Assembly (NCBI RefSeq): GCF_014212055.1
Contig: NZ_JACJVO010000018.1
Location: 62,001-126,000, forward strand
DNA length: 64,000 nt
Source of the DNA: Cohnella zeiphila
Lineage (GTDB): Bacteria > Bacillota > Bacilli > Paenibacillales > Paenibacillaceae
Direction of reading: 5' to 3'
A model generated the notes under the pieces. It worked only from the letters and a program-made list of their open reading frames with translations. It was not told the origin of the DNA and made no database searches. Position numbers and translations under genes: made by a program. Below are positions 36,759-44,166 of the stretch, one piece after another; the first letter of the stretch is position 1, and each line of letters begins with the position of its first letter.

Positions 36759-36793
36759 AAAAAGAAAGAAGCCCCCGAAAGGGCGAAGGCTTT
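36759..36793 (-). terminator. Intrinsic terminator at the end of the fliD-flaG-fliS-fliT operon
   Basis: Minus-strand GCCTTCGCCC pairs with GGGGGCTTC across a TTTC loop and is followed by TTTCTTTTT. It begins at the fliT stop codon itself. Confidence 0.85.
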
Positions 36794-37148
36794 ATTTGTG
36801 CGAATCGATAAAATAGCCGAAGCCTTGTATGTAGCTGTTCTCATAGACGTTTTTTACCCGTTTGGCGGATTGAATGTCGCGCCGGGTCTGTTCCAATTTT
36901 GATTTGAATTCTTGCATTCGAATTACGTTCTCCGTCTCGAGGCCGGTAATCTCATGCGCAAGATCTCGTAGTTTCTGAGTAGGCTCCTGACCATCCTCCG
37001 ATGACAAGCGATCGTATATCGCTCGAATGTCCGACTGCCGTTGCTGAATCCGCTCCAACTCCGCTAAATCTTCATCTCGGTCAAAATCAAGTTCGAACAC
37101 GCGTTTGGATAGAACCAGCATCTCGGTTAGCAATTGCTCACGATTCAT
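36792..37148 (-). CDS. fliT: FliT-like flagellar chaperone
   Basis: A 118-residue, nearly all-helical, acidic protein that begins MNREQLLTEMLVLSKRVFEL. Sequence similarity in this family is low, so the call rests mainly on length, helicity and position directly after fliS, as in B. subtilis. FliT keeps the filament cap protein FliD soluble before export. The ATG at 37148 overlaps the fliS stop (ATGA); the open frame upstream of it is fliS sequence in another frame. In B. subtilis hpf follows here; in this window the glycan island follows. Confidence 0.75.
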   Translation of the reverse strand: MNREQLLTEMLVLSKRVFELDFDRDEDLAELERIQQRQSDIRAIYDRLSSEDGQEPTQKLRDLAHEITGLETENVIRMQEFKSKLEQTRRDIQSAKRVKNVYENSYIQGFGYFIDSHK

Positions 37149-37540
37149 GCTTGTCCCTGAATGGGCGTACCTTTTTTGGCGATTTTTAGCGCCTCCACCC
37201 ATGTATCCTTCAACTCTGTCATTAGCCGAATGCATGTTTCGAGCGACTCGGTTTGAAGCTTCATATTCGCTTGAATTAATTGCGACTTCATGTACCTATA
37301 TAGCTCGGACAAATTCTCCGAAATCTCGTACTGAGGGTCTAGCGTGATGAGGAGCTCGTCGATAATGTTTTCCGCTCTTAGAATGAATTCATTCTTCCCT
37401 GCGTAATCCTTGCTCTCCATACACTTCAGCGCCTGCTTCATAAACCGAATGCATCCGTTGTAAAGCATCAGCGTCAACTCGCCCGGGGATGCGGTGTTCA
37501 CTTGCATCTGAAGATAGGTCTGCTGAGCCTGGGCATTCAT
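37145..37540 (-). CDS. fliS: Flagellin export chaperone FliS
   Basis: A 131-residue four-helix chaperone that holds flagellin unfolded in the cytoplasm until export. YLQMQVNTASPGELTLMLYN near 9-28 and FMKQAL near 33 are the family signature, and RYMKSQLIQANMK near 82 is the flagellin-binding region. ATG at 37540 with AAGAGG upstream. It lies six bases after flaG and overlaps fliT. Confidence 0.96.
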   Translation of the reverse strand: MNAQAQQTYLQMQVNTASPGELTLMLYNGCIRFMKQALKCMESKDYAGKNEFILRAENIIDELLITLDPQYEISENLSELYRYMKSQLIQANMKLQTESLETCIRLMTELKDTWVEALKIAKKGTPIQGQA

Positions 37541-37546
37541 CTGCTA

Positions 37547-37906
37547 TTACCTCTTTTCGTCAATGATCATTCCGCTCAGTTCCATCAGATTATCCACCAA
37601 ATCGATGAATTTCTCCGGAGGAATCTCTCGAATCACTTCGTCCGTCTCGGAATTAATCACCTTTACGACCACATGACCGCGATGGATCTCGTAGTCAAAC
37701 TTGCGCGGAACGCCGTCTATCATTTTCTGCGCTTTTTCAATAGCTTTGACTAAAGCTTCCTCGGATACACTTAGCTCGCTTCTATTCTTATGAAGTAGAT
37801 CTTGTTGCGTTAAAGAAACAGCAGGTGTGCTTCGATTGTTCGAATCCTCGCCGCCGCTCACCATTTTACCTTGGGTAGCCGAAGCGGTATTCAACGAAAC
37901 ATCCAT
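37547..37906 (-). CDS. flaG: FlaG family flagellar protein
   Basis: A 119-residue FlaG/YvyC protein. The C-terminal half is the conserved domain (KFDYEIHRGHVVVKVINSET, then EVIREIPPEKFIDLVDNL near 89-107); the N-terminal half is variable and polar. Its role is linked to filament length in some bacteria but is not well defined. SD AAGGAGG is seven bases before ATG. It lies 12 bases after fliD in the same operon. Confidence 0.93.
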   Translation of the reverse strand: MDVSLNTASATQGKMVSGGEDSNNRSTPAVSLTQQDLLHKNRSELSVSEEALVKAIEKAQKMIDGVPRKFDYEIHRGHVVVKVINSETDEVIREIPPEKFIDLVDNLMELSGMIIDEKR

Positions 37907-37918
37907 GCCTGATCCTCC

Positions 37919-39754
37919 TTATCCGAACGTGGATTGCAACCAGCTAAGCGTGCTATTGCCTTTACCTACCGCATCTTCCATCGCCGCAAATTGCTTATAA
38001 TAGTTATCTTCCTTGGTATTCAGTTTGTCCTGGAAATCATCGATATCGTTCTCCAAGTCATGCAATTGCTTGCCTAATGTACTGGTTATGGCATCCTGTG
38101 CGGAGGATAACCCCCCAGCTTTCGTAACCAACTGACTGATCGCGTCATTCACTTGATTATACATCTGCTGGGCAATACCGGTTTTAGCATTTGAACTGTC
38201 ACTAGGCTGACTGGAGAACAGCTTGATTACGCTGTCTGGATCCTTCTGGATCGCCGCGCGCAGTTTTGTCTCGTCGATCTGCAGATTGCTCGCCGTCGTT
38301 ACGTCGTAACCAGAAGAATATGACATCGTCGTGATCCCGATCTTGTAAAGAGCGTTGAAATCCGTCGAAACCGTGCTAACCGAAGCGCTGGTCACATTGC
38401 GAAGCGAACTAGCAATGGAGTTCAAGATACTGTCGCTATGCAGCACGCCGACCTTCGCCTTGGCTTCCCATAGCTGGATGTCACTGTCGGACATATCCTT
38501 CCTTTGATCGTCGGTAAGCGGCGGATAATTCTTGTCGACCGCCTCATTCACACGTGTCTTCACGAGCGTCATGGTCGTATTGTAGGCGTCAACGAAGCTT
38601 TTGATTGAATTAAAGATCGCATCGGTATCCTGCGTAGAGTTTACTGTTATGGTCTTGCTGGGATCGGCGCTCACAAGGGTATAGGAAATATCATCGACCG
38701 TAAAAGAGTTTGAGCTGCGATGCGACGTCGTACCGTCGATCACGACTTCGGCATCGGTACCGCTAGCGGTGTTGGAGCTTCCGAAGCCTAGTGCCGATGC
38801 GAGATTTCCGCTTCCGTCTTTAATCTCGACAATAGATGAAGCTCCCGTCGTCTTTGATACGACCGAAAATTGGTCCGTAACAGAATCGTAGGACATTCTC
38901 ACGCCGGCGGAAGAAGCATTCACTTGGTTTATAATAGAAGCCAAAGTGTCGTCTGCCCCGTAGGTAAAGCTGACACCGTTCACGCTGAACGTCCCGTACG
39001 AAAGTGGCGTATTGAATTGGCCTGCGATATCGCTAAGCTTGGAAGCCGTATTGATCTTAAACGACTGGCCCGATGTGAAGCCCAGCGCATCAAGCCCCGA
39101 ATTAGAACCGTACGTACCGACTGTCAACTGAGGCAGACTATCAGCCGATCCCTGCGGCGTCATGGTAATGTTATTTCCATCTAGACCCACTAGGACCTTC
39201 TTGTATCCGAACGAACTGTTTAACTGGTTCTGCAGCTCATCGGCCAATTGCTGCGGGGTATAAGAAGCACTCGGATCACTTGGATCATTCGCCGTTAATG
39301 TAATGGTCTTGGTGGAACCGTCCAACGTTACGGAAAGCTGGTCGTTCTCTCCAGCGGTAATTCGCGTCGTTGATGCGAGCGGGGTTGTTGCCGTAAGCGG
39401 GACATCCGCTTTGGAGACCGCCGAGCCTTTCAGTATGGCTCCAGTTGCCAAGCTATTGACAACGAGACTATGCGAGGACGCGCTTGAATTCGTGCTGGCC
39501 GTTACCGTCGCGATGCTTGTATCGGAAGAACTGGCTGACGATGTCTGCCATTGAGAAGAATAGCGCAGTTTGTTTAATGTCGTGTTGAGAGTGGCGAGCT
39601 GCTTGTTGATATCCCGGTAAGCATCCGACTTCCAGGTCAGCGTCTGCTTATTCTGCTTCATCTTGTCCAACGGTATCTTCTCAGCAGTCATCAACTGCGT
39701 AACTATCGAGTCGATATCCATCCCTGAGTTAAGACCCGTAATACGAGTGACCAT
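37919..39754 (-). CDS. fliD: Flagellar filament cap protein FliD (HAP2)
   Basis: A 611-residue cap protein that folds flagellin at the filament tip. The N-terminal ITGLNSGMDIDSIVTQLM (residues 5-22) and the C-terminal coiled-coil end are typical; the middle is a long, Ser/Thr/Gly-rich variable region exposed to the outside. It is longer than the B. subtilis protein (498), owing to this variable part. SD AGGAGGA lies before ATG 39754. The gene upstream is a glycosyltransferase, so cap and glycosylation genes may be co-transcribed. The Ser/Thr-rich middle could itself be modified. Confidence 0.95.
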   Translation of the reverse strand: MVTRITGLNSGMDIDSIVTQLMTAEKIPLDKMKQNKQTLTWKSDAYRDINKQLATLNTTLNKLRYSSQWQTSSASSSDTSIATVTASTNSSASSHSLVVNSLATGAILKGSAVSKADVPLTATTPLASTTRITAGENDQLSVTLDGSTKTITLTANDPSDPSASYTPQQLADELQNQLNSSFGYKKVLVGLDGNNITMTPQGSADSLPQLTVGTYGSNSGLDALGFTSGQSFKINTASKLSDIAGQFNTPLSYGTFSVNGVSFTYGADDTLASIINQVNASSAGVRMSYDSVTDQFSVVSKTTGASSIVEIKDGSGNLASALGFGSSNTASGTDAEVVIDGTTSHRSSNSFTVDDISYTLVSADPSKTITVNSTQDTDAIFNSIKSFVDAYNTTMTLVKTRVNEAVDKNYPPLTDDQRKDMSDSDIQLWEAKAKVGVLHSDSILNSIASSLRNVTSASVSTVSTDFNALYKIGITTMSYSSGYDVTTASNLQIDETKLRAAIQKDPDSVIKLFSSQPSDSSNAKTGIAQQMYNQVNDAISQLVTKAGGLSSAQDAITSTLGKQLHDLENDIDDFQDKLNTKEDNYYKQFAAMEDAVGKGNSTLSWLQSTFG

Positions 39755-39804
39755 GATTCTTCCTCCTTACTAGAGGTTTCAATTACTTTCTATATCGTCA
39801 AAAG

Positions 39805-40878
39805 TTACCGTTTTATAAAGGGTCCCCTTGTTAATTGACTTAATCTATTTACAGCCGGCAAATAATCATAGGACGAGGCAATCTCGTAAGCGGTTCGCGC
39901 CTTATCGGCCTGCCCTGTCAATTCATAAAATAAGCCGACGTTATAAGCTGCTTTGAAAGAGCCGACCCCCGCAACGGTCGCATATTGAGAAGTCTCCCCA
40001 ATCTCGAGAGCTCTCAGAAAGTGGCGTTCGATATCTTGCACTTTCATCGTATCCATCGCAAGCAATCCTAACAAAAAGGGAAGGTCAGGAAAAGAAGGAT
40101 AAAGCGTCAAGAAGGGAGTAAGCAATGTCTCGGCTTCCGCACTGCGATTTAAATTTTTCAAAGCATATCCGTACATGACAAGCATCGGAGGATAGTACAA
40201 ACGATTTTCTTCCCGAAGATCCACGCATAAGCTCAAATACTCGCTTGCCTCCGCATAACGTTGAAGCGAATAATGCAATTTCCCGATCTGATAAAGCAGA
40301 TAACCATTATTAGGATCCTGTTCTAATTGTTTGCGATATAATTTTAAATAGCGCTCTTCTTTTTTTTGCGCCACATAGATATCCTTCTGATAACCCATGT
40401 GAATAATCCCAATATTGCTGGGAAGAGACGTTGCCGGTTCGCTCCCATTATAGAGTTGTTCGTGTACGATACCATGAAATTGGAATTGGGGCGCGTTGGG
40501 AAAGAAACGAACCATCTGAGTCCGGTGCACTTCGCCATCGATCTGATTCCAAATCGACACAATACCCGGTTCATTAGGATGTTCGCGCACAAATTGTTCC
40601 ATTTGCCCGCCAGCGTCCTCGGCAAGCCATTCGTCCGCATCCAGAATCAGAATATAATCTCCGGTTGCATGAGATATCGATTCATTGCGGGCTGCGGCAA
40701 AGTCGTCGTTCCATGCATAATGAAAGACGCGGGCGCCCAGCGATTCGGCGATTCGGACCGTGTCGTCTGTCGAGCCCGTATCGACGACGACTTTCTCATA
40801 CTCTTCAGGAATAGATTCGAGAGCATATGACAATTGAGCGGATTCATTGCGAACAATCATACAAACCGATATTTTCAT
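39805..40878 (-). CDS. GT2-TPR glycosyltransferase between hag and fliD, probable flagellin glycosyltransferase
   Basis: 357 residues: a GT-A domain (ISVCMIVRNESAQLSYALE, VDTGSTDDTVRIAE near 32-45, NDDFAAARNESISHATGDY near 57-75, the metal site DADE at 80-83), then TPR helices (YLLYQIGKLHYSLQRYAEASEYLSL-type repeats from about 205 on). The same place, directly after flagellin, is occupied by the O-GlcNAc transferase in C. difficile flagellar loci. I infer that it puts the first sugar on flagellin Ser/Thr. SD GGAGG is six bases before the ATG. A near-perfect dyad (40901-40915) lies just upstream of that site, downstream of the hag terminator. Confidence 0.85.
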   Translation of the reverse strand: MKISVCMIVRNESAQLSYALESIPEEYEKVVVDTGSTDDTVRIAESLGARVFHYAWNDDFAAARNESISHATGDYILILDADEWLAEDAGGQMEQFVREHPNEPGIVSIWNQIDGEVHRTQMVRFFPNAPQFQFHGIVHEQLYNGSEPATSLPSNIGIIHMGYQKDIYVAQKKEERYLKLYRKQLEQDPNNGYLLYQIGKLHYSLQRYAEASEYLSLCVDLREENRLYYPPMLVMYGYALKNLNRSAEAETLLTPFLTLYPSFPDLPFLLGLLAMDTMKVQDIERHFLRALEIGETSQYATVAGVGSFKAAYNVGLFYELTGQADKARTAYEIASSYDYLPAVNRLSQLTRGPFIKR

Positions 40879-40900
40879 ATATCCTCCGAAACATAGCGGA

Positions 40901-40915
40901 ATGAGATCATCTCAT
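40901..40915. other. Operator-like dyad ATGAGAT-C-ATCTCAT
   Basis: A perfect 7-base dyad with one central base stands between the hag terminator and the ribosome site of the glycosyltransferase gene. It could be a repressor site or a small RNA hairpin that tunes read-through. I recognise no known regulator motif. Confidence 0.4.
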
Positions 40916-40920
40916 CATAA

Positions 40921-40945
40921 CGAAAGAAGCCCTTTCGGGCTTCTC
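40921..40945 (-). terminator. Intrinsic terminator of hag
   Basis: Minus-strand AGAAGCCC, loop GAAA, GGGCTTCT and then TTCGTT. It begins about 24 bases after the flagellin stop codon. The T-run is interrupted, so some read-through into the glycosyltransferase gene is likely. Confidence 0.8.
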
Positions 40946-40968
40946 TCGCTTCGTATGGGCCGAAACTA

Positions 40969-41766
40969 TTAACGCAGCAGCTGCAGCACGCCTTGCGGAG
41001 CTTGGTTCGCTTGCGCGAGCATTGCCGTCGAAGCTTGTTGCAGAATGTTGAACTTGGTGTAGTTCATCATTTCCGAAGCCATGTCCGTATCGCGGATACG
41101 CGATTCAGCGGACTGCAGGTTCTCGGACGTCGTGCCGATGTTGTTGTAGGTATGCTCCAGTTGGTTCTGGGAAGCACCGAGAGCGGAACGAGCTTTGTTG
41201 ACCGTGCCGATAGCGGTGTCGATAGACGAGAGAGCGGAGGAAGCATTCGTGCTGCTGCTCAAGTCGCCAAGGGTAAGGCTGCTGATGTTCTGCATCGTTA
41301 CCGTTACCGTGTTGCTGGCCGTATCGCCCGTCTGAATCGTGATCTTATTCGTATTGTTCAGCAGCGTGATGCCGTTGAACTTCGTGTTCGTTGCGATGCT
41401 GGTGATAGCGTTCTTCAGAGCGCTGTACTCTTTGTTCATAGCATCCAGGTCGGAAGCGTTGTACGTTCCGTTGGAAGCTTGCGTTGCCAGTTCCTTCATG
41501 CGGCCCAGCATGTCGGAAACTTCGCTCATCGCGCCTTCAGCCGTTTGCACGAGCGATACGCCGTCTTGCGCGTTGCGTTGTGCTTGGTCGAGGGACTTGA
41601 TTTGAGCGCGCATTTTCTCGGAGATCGAGAGGCCGGCAGCGTCGTCAGCCGCGCGGTTGATGCGATAGCCGGAAGACAGCTTTTCGCTGGACTTGCCTTG
41701 TTGCGTGTTGTTGAACACAAGGTTGCGGTGAGCGTTCATTGCGTTCAAATTGTGATTGATAATCAT
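40969..41766 (-). CDS. hag: Flagellin
   Basis: A 265-residue flagellin, the filament subunit secreted through the flagellar export channel. The conserved D0/D1 ends are complete (MIINHNLNAMNAHRN, then SSGYRINRAADDAAGLSISE near 31-50; C-terminal STAMLAQANQAPQGVLQLLR). The central part is very short and Ser/Thr/Asn-rich at about 143-181, a good target for O-glycosylation. ATG at 41766 is chosen because GGGAGGA lies upstream; the upstream frame is leader RNA. A perfect sigma-D promoter and a CsrA-type hairpin lie in the leader. hag, csrA and fliW form the known FliW-CsrA-Hag homeostasis module. Confidence 0.98.
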   Translation of the reverse strand: MIINHNLNAMNAHRNLVFNNTQQGKSSEKLSSGYRINRAADDAAGLSISEKMRAQIKSLDQAQRNAQDGVSLVQTAEGAMSEVSDMLGRMKELATQASNGTYNASDLDAMNKEYSALKNAITSIATNTKFNGITLLNNTNKITIQTGDTASNTVTVTMQNISSLTLGDLSSSTNASSALSSIDTAIGTVNKARSALGASQNQLEHTYNNIGTTSENLQSAESRIRDTDMASEMMNYTKFNILQQASTAMLAQANQAPQGVLQLLR

Positions 41767-41776
41767 TGCTTGTTTC

Positions 41777-41809
41777 CTCCCTGAATGATCATTTTCCACT
41801 TCCGTGTGG
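41777..41809 (-). promoter_or_regulatory. CsrA target in the hag leader
   Basis: The minus strand reads CCAC-ACGGAA-GTGG (41809-41796), a hairpin with the ANGGA core in its loop, the ideal CsrA site. A second GGA lies in the ribosome site GGGAGGA (about 41783-41777). CsrA bridging both sites would block hag translation until FliW titrates CsrA away, as known from B. subtilis. Confidence 0.8.
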
Positions 41810-41835
41810 ATTAAGGATAAAATTCCTCACAGACT

Positions 41836-41862
41836 ATATCGGCAATTCCATCCAGCTTTTTA
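41836..41862 (-). promoter_or_regulatory. Sigma-D (FliA-type) promoter of hag
   Basis: Minus-strand TAAA (41862-41859), exactly 15 bases, then GCCGATAT (41843-41836): a full match to the sigma-D consensus. The leader to ATG is about 60 bases. Confidence 0.95.
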
Positions 41863-41907
41863 GAGCCGAATTGATATTTCGAAAAATAAATCTTTTAACT
41901 TTCAAAA

Positions 41908-42129
41908 TCACTCCAAAAGCCCCTTGATCTGAAGCAAACTATCTCGAGAGACTACAGCTTCGCGATTGCTTATCGTGACTTCCTCGTACACTTCCTTGCG
42001 GAGTATCTTTAGCTCCTTCGGAGCTTGAATTCCAATCTTCACCTGATCCCCGTCAATAGCGGAAACGATGATCTCGATATCGTTACCGATGATAATAGAT
42101 TGTCCAATCTTTCGGGTCAGAATCAGCAT
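41908..42129 (-). CDS. csrA: Carbon storage regulator CsrA
   Basis: A 73-residue dimeric RNA-binding protein that blocks translation of hag by binding GGA hairpins in its leader. The start MLILTRKIGQSIIIGNDIE and the block VKIGIQAPKELKILRKEVYE are canonical. The C-terminus is extended compared with enteric CsrA, the type that FliW binds. The ATG overlaps the fliW stop by seven bases, so the two are translated together. Its SD GGGAGGA lies inside fliW. Confidence 0.97.
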   Translation of the reverse strand: MLILTRKIGQSIIIGNDIEIIVSAIDGDQVKIGIQAPKELKILRKEVYEEVTISNREAVVSRDSLLQIKGLLE

Positions 42130-42554
42130 GCGTCCTCCCCGCCTTCCTTCGAAGAAGGCACAAGCAACTTCTCCTTCGTACCGTACATGGATGGTTGGGT
42201 CAAAATCATTTGCCGGCCTTGATTGTTGGTCACATTAATGATTAATGGAGCCATTAAGTTCACGGTGGATTCAGTAAACGGATTTTTTACATGAATAATG
42301 GATAGCACCAGCACTTCTTCCGGCTTTACGAGTTTTAATTCGTCCTTGACCTTCTCTTCGATCTCAAACTGATAACCGGAAAAGAAGTGAAAGGGAGAAA
42401 CCGCTACAAAACCGACGCTTGGATCCTCTACGCTCTCCAAATATCCAAAGGATGGATTCTCCTCCGCCGCAAAAAATTTAAAATCGTCAAATTGATCGAA
42501 TCCAAGCACGCTTCCTTTGAAATGGAACACACGATCGTTGAAGCCGTTCAACAT
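42123..42554 (-). CDS. fliW: Flagellar assembly factor FliW
   Basis: A 143-residue protein that binds either flagellin or CsrA; when flagellin leaves the cell, free FliW sequesters CsrA and hag translation resumes. Visible marks are VLGFDQFDDFKFF near 16-28, VAVSPFHFFSGYQFEI near 48-63 and NLMAPLIINVTNNQGRQMIL near 97-116. The frame is open to 42719, but the ATG at 42554 has GGAGG eight bases upstream and gives the family length. Confidence 0.96.
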   Translation of the reverse strand: MLNGFNDRVFHFKGSVLGFDQFDDFKFFAAEENPSFGYLESVEDPSVGFVAVSPFHFFSGYQFEIEEKVKDELKLVKPEEVLVLSIIHVKNPFTESTVNLMAPLIINVTNNQGRQMILTQPSMYGTKEKLLVPSSKEGGEDAC

Positions 42555-42627
42555 CAGATATCCTCCCTTGTTTGTGGAAAGAGCATCCCTATGCGCTTTT
42601 GTTTGCGCGGGATGCTCACGTTTGAAT

Positions 42628-43197
42628 TCACGAAAACAAGTCATAGTTGCTAACCTGAATGTCAATGGTGTTTTTCTGCCTGATATAAACATCCACGGAT
42701 CCGGGATTGTACTGAACATCCGGTCTCACCGGGGTGTAAGAGATTACCGGCTTTCGAGGAGTAATTTGTATATCCGGTTTTTGTGCCTCATAGTGCAGCT
42801 CTACATTAGAGTAGCCTGCCGGCCCTGTATACGACACCGAAGGGGAGTCCGCTAAAGCACGATCACGAGCAATCGCCGCGAACGGGTTAGCAGGGTTTGT
42901 CAGATCGGACATCCGTTTTCCTTCCGCGGCCGTTCTGGCGATCGACTGAAGCACGATATCCTTGCTCTGGCTATAAATTCGACTGCTCCAGGCGAGGTTG
43001 CTTCCTTTACCCAGCGCATCCCAAGCAGCAGATGAATCAACTGTAAGCTCGCCACGGGGTGACTCCATCTGCATGTCGGCCGCTGGCTGCTCAATCGAGA
43101 GGCTTCCCAAGGACGAATGCATCGTCTGTGAAGCCCATTGGGTCTGAATCCCAATCTGTCCCATCGTTTGGTGAATGGAAAGTCGCATATTCGACAT
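42628..43197 (-). CDS. yviE: DUF6470 family protein (YviE-like)
   Basis: A 189-residue protein of unknown function that is conserved between flgL and fliW in Bacillales. It starts MRLSIHQTMGQIGIQTQWA after two residues, has alternating short beta-type stretches (QIGIQT, ADMQMES, PDIQITPRKPVISY, SVDVYIRQKNTIDIQVSNYD) and no membrane segment or signal. The position is the main evidence for the name. SD GGGGGGAG is at a good distance before ATG 43197. Probably in one operon with flgL and fliW. Confidence 0.88.
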   Translation of the reverse strand: MSNMRLSIHQTMGQIGIQTQWASQTMHSSLGSLSIEQPAADMQMESPRGELTVDSSAAWDALGKGSNLAWSSRIYSQSKDIVLQSIARTAAEGKRMSDLTNPANPFAAIARDRALADSPSVSYTGPAGYSNVELHYEAQKPDIQITPRKPVISYTPVRPDVQYNPGSVDVYIRQKNTIDIQVSNYDLFS

Positions 43198-43241
43198 GCC
43201 GGGTCTCCCCCCTTCAACAAGTAAAATCTAACCTAATTGCT

Positions 43242-44138
43242 TTACTTCAAATAATCGACAAGGCTTTGCTGCATGAGCCTTGATCCGACTGACAATGATG
43301 CCTGATAGACATTTTGCCCAGCTTGCAGATTAGTGGCCAATTCAGCGATATCGGCATCTTCCGTATTCGCAAGCATGGACGTGAAGCTTGTATTCAGGCT
43401 ATCTACGCGACTACTGATAAGATCCACCCGATTCGTGACCGCGCCTACTTGCGAACGAACCTCCAGGACCTTATCTAGTCTTGTCGTAAGTTCATCCATT
43501 AATCCGGAAGCCGTATCCTGGTCTCCAGTCGCAAAAGCATTTTGAAGTCCTTTCAGCACGGCAAACATGTTGTCAGAGTCAGCTGGTGTTCCAAACACTT
43601 CATTACCCGTTACGTTCGCCGGAACGGTTGTTCCTGCATAGATTTGATAGTCGATCTTCTGATCGTCGCTTGATTCTGTAGCTGCGCCGGCCTCGGTATA
43701 AGGCTGAGTTTCCGTCTGCTGTCCGTTAAAAATGTATTTTCCATTAATCTGCGTATTCCCCAGATTAACAGCTTGTTGGTAGATTTGTTCCAGTTCAGAG
43801 GCTATCGCATCAAGCGATGCTTGCGGGTTCGTTCCGTTCACGCCTTGGGTCGTCAACTCTTTGGCCCGCTGGAGCAAGTCGCTAATGGACCCCAGGGTTG
43901 TATCTGTGGTATCCAAATTGGTCTGCGCAGCACTAATATTACGAGTGTATTGGTCTGTCATATTAAGCTGGCTCCGATAACGCATGGCATAGGTGGCTCC
44001 GATCGGATCGTCCGATGCTTTGTTGATTTTGCGTCCCGTCGATAACATATTTTGATTCTTGTCAATGGACAATAAATTATTGTTAATATTCCGCAGAACC
44101 TGCGTTTGCATCATTCCTTGCGTTACCCGCATTGCCAT
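43242..44138 (-). CDS. flgL: Flagellar hook-filament junction protein FlgL (HAP3)
   Basis: The 298-residue protein forms the ring between FlgK and the flagellin filament. Its N-terminus (MRVTQGMMQTQVLRNINNN, STGRKINKASDDPIGATYAM near 32-51) and C-terminal helix (LQAGQNVYQASLSVGSRLMQ) are flagellin-like D0/D1 ends. It lies 28 bases after flgK with SD GAAGGAGG. Confidence 0.97.
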   Translation of the reverse strand: MAMRVTQGMMQTQVLRNINNNLLSIDKNQNMLSTGRKINKASDDPIGATYAMRYRSQLNMTDQYTRNISAAQTNLDTTDTTLGSISDLLQRAKELTTQGVNGTNPQASLDAIASELEQIYQQAVNLGNTQINGKYIFNGQQTETQPYTEAGAATESSDDQKIDYQIYAGTTVPANVTGNEVFGTPADSDNMFAVLKGLQNAFATGDQDTASGLMDELTTRLDKVLEVRSQVGAVTNRVDLISSRVDSLNTSFTSMLANTEDADIAELATNLQAGQNVYQASLSVGSRLMQQSLVDYLK

Positions 44139-44166
44139 TTTATAGTCCCTCCTTCATGTTAACCAA

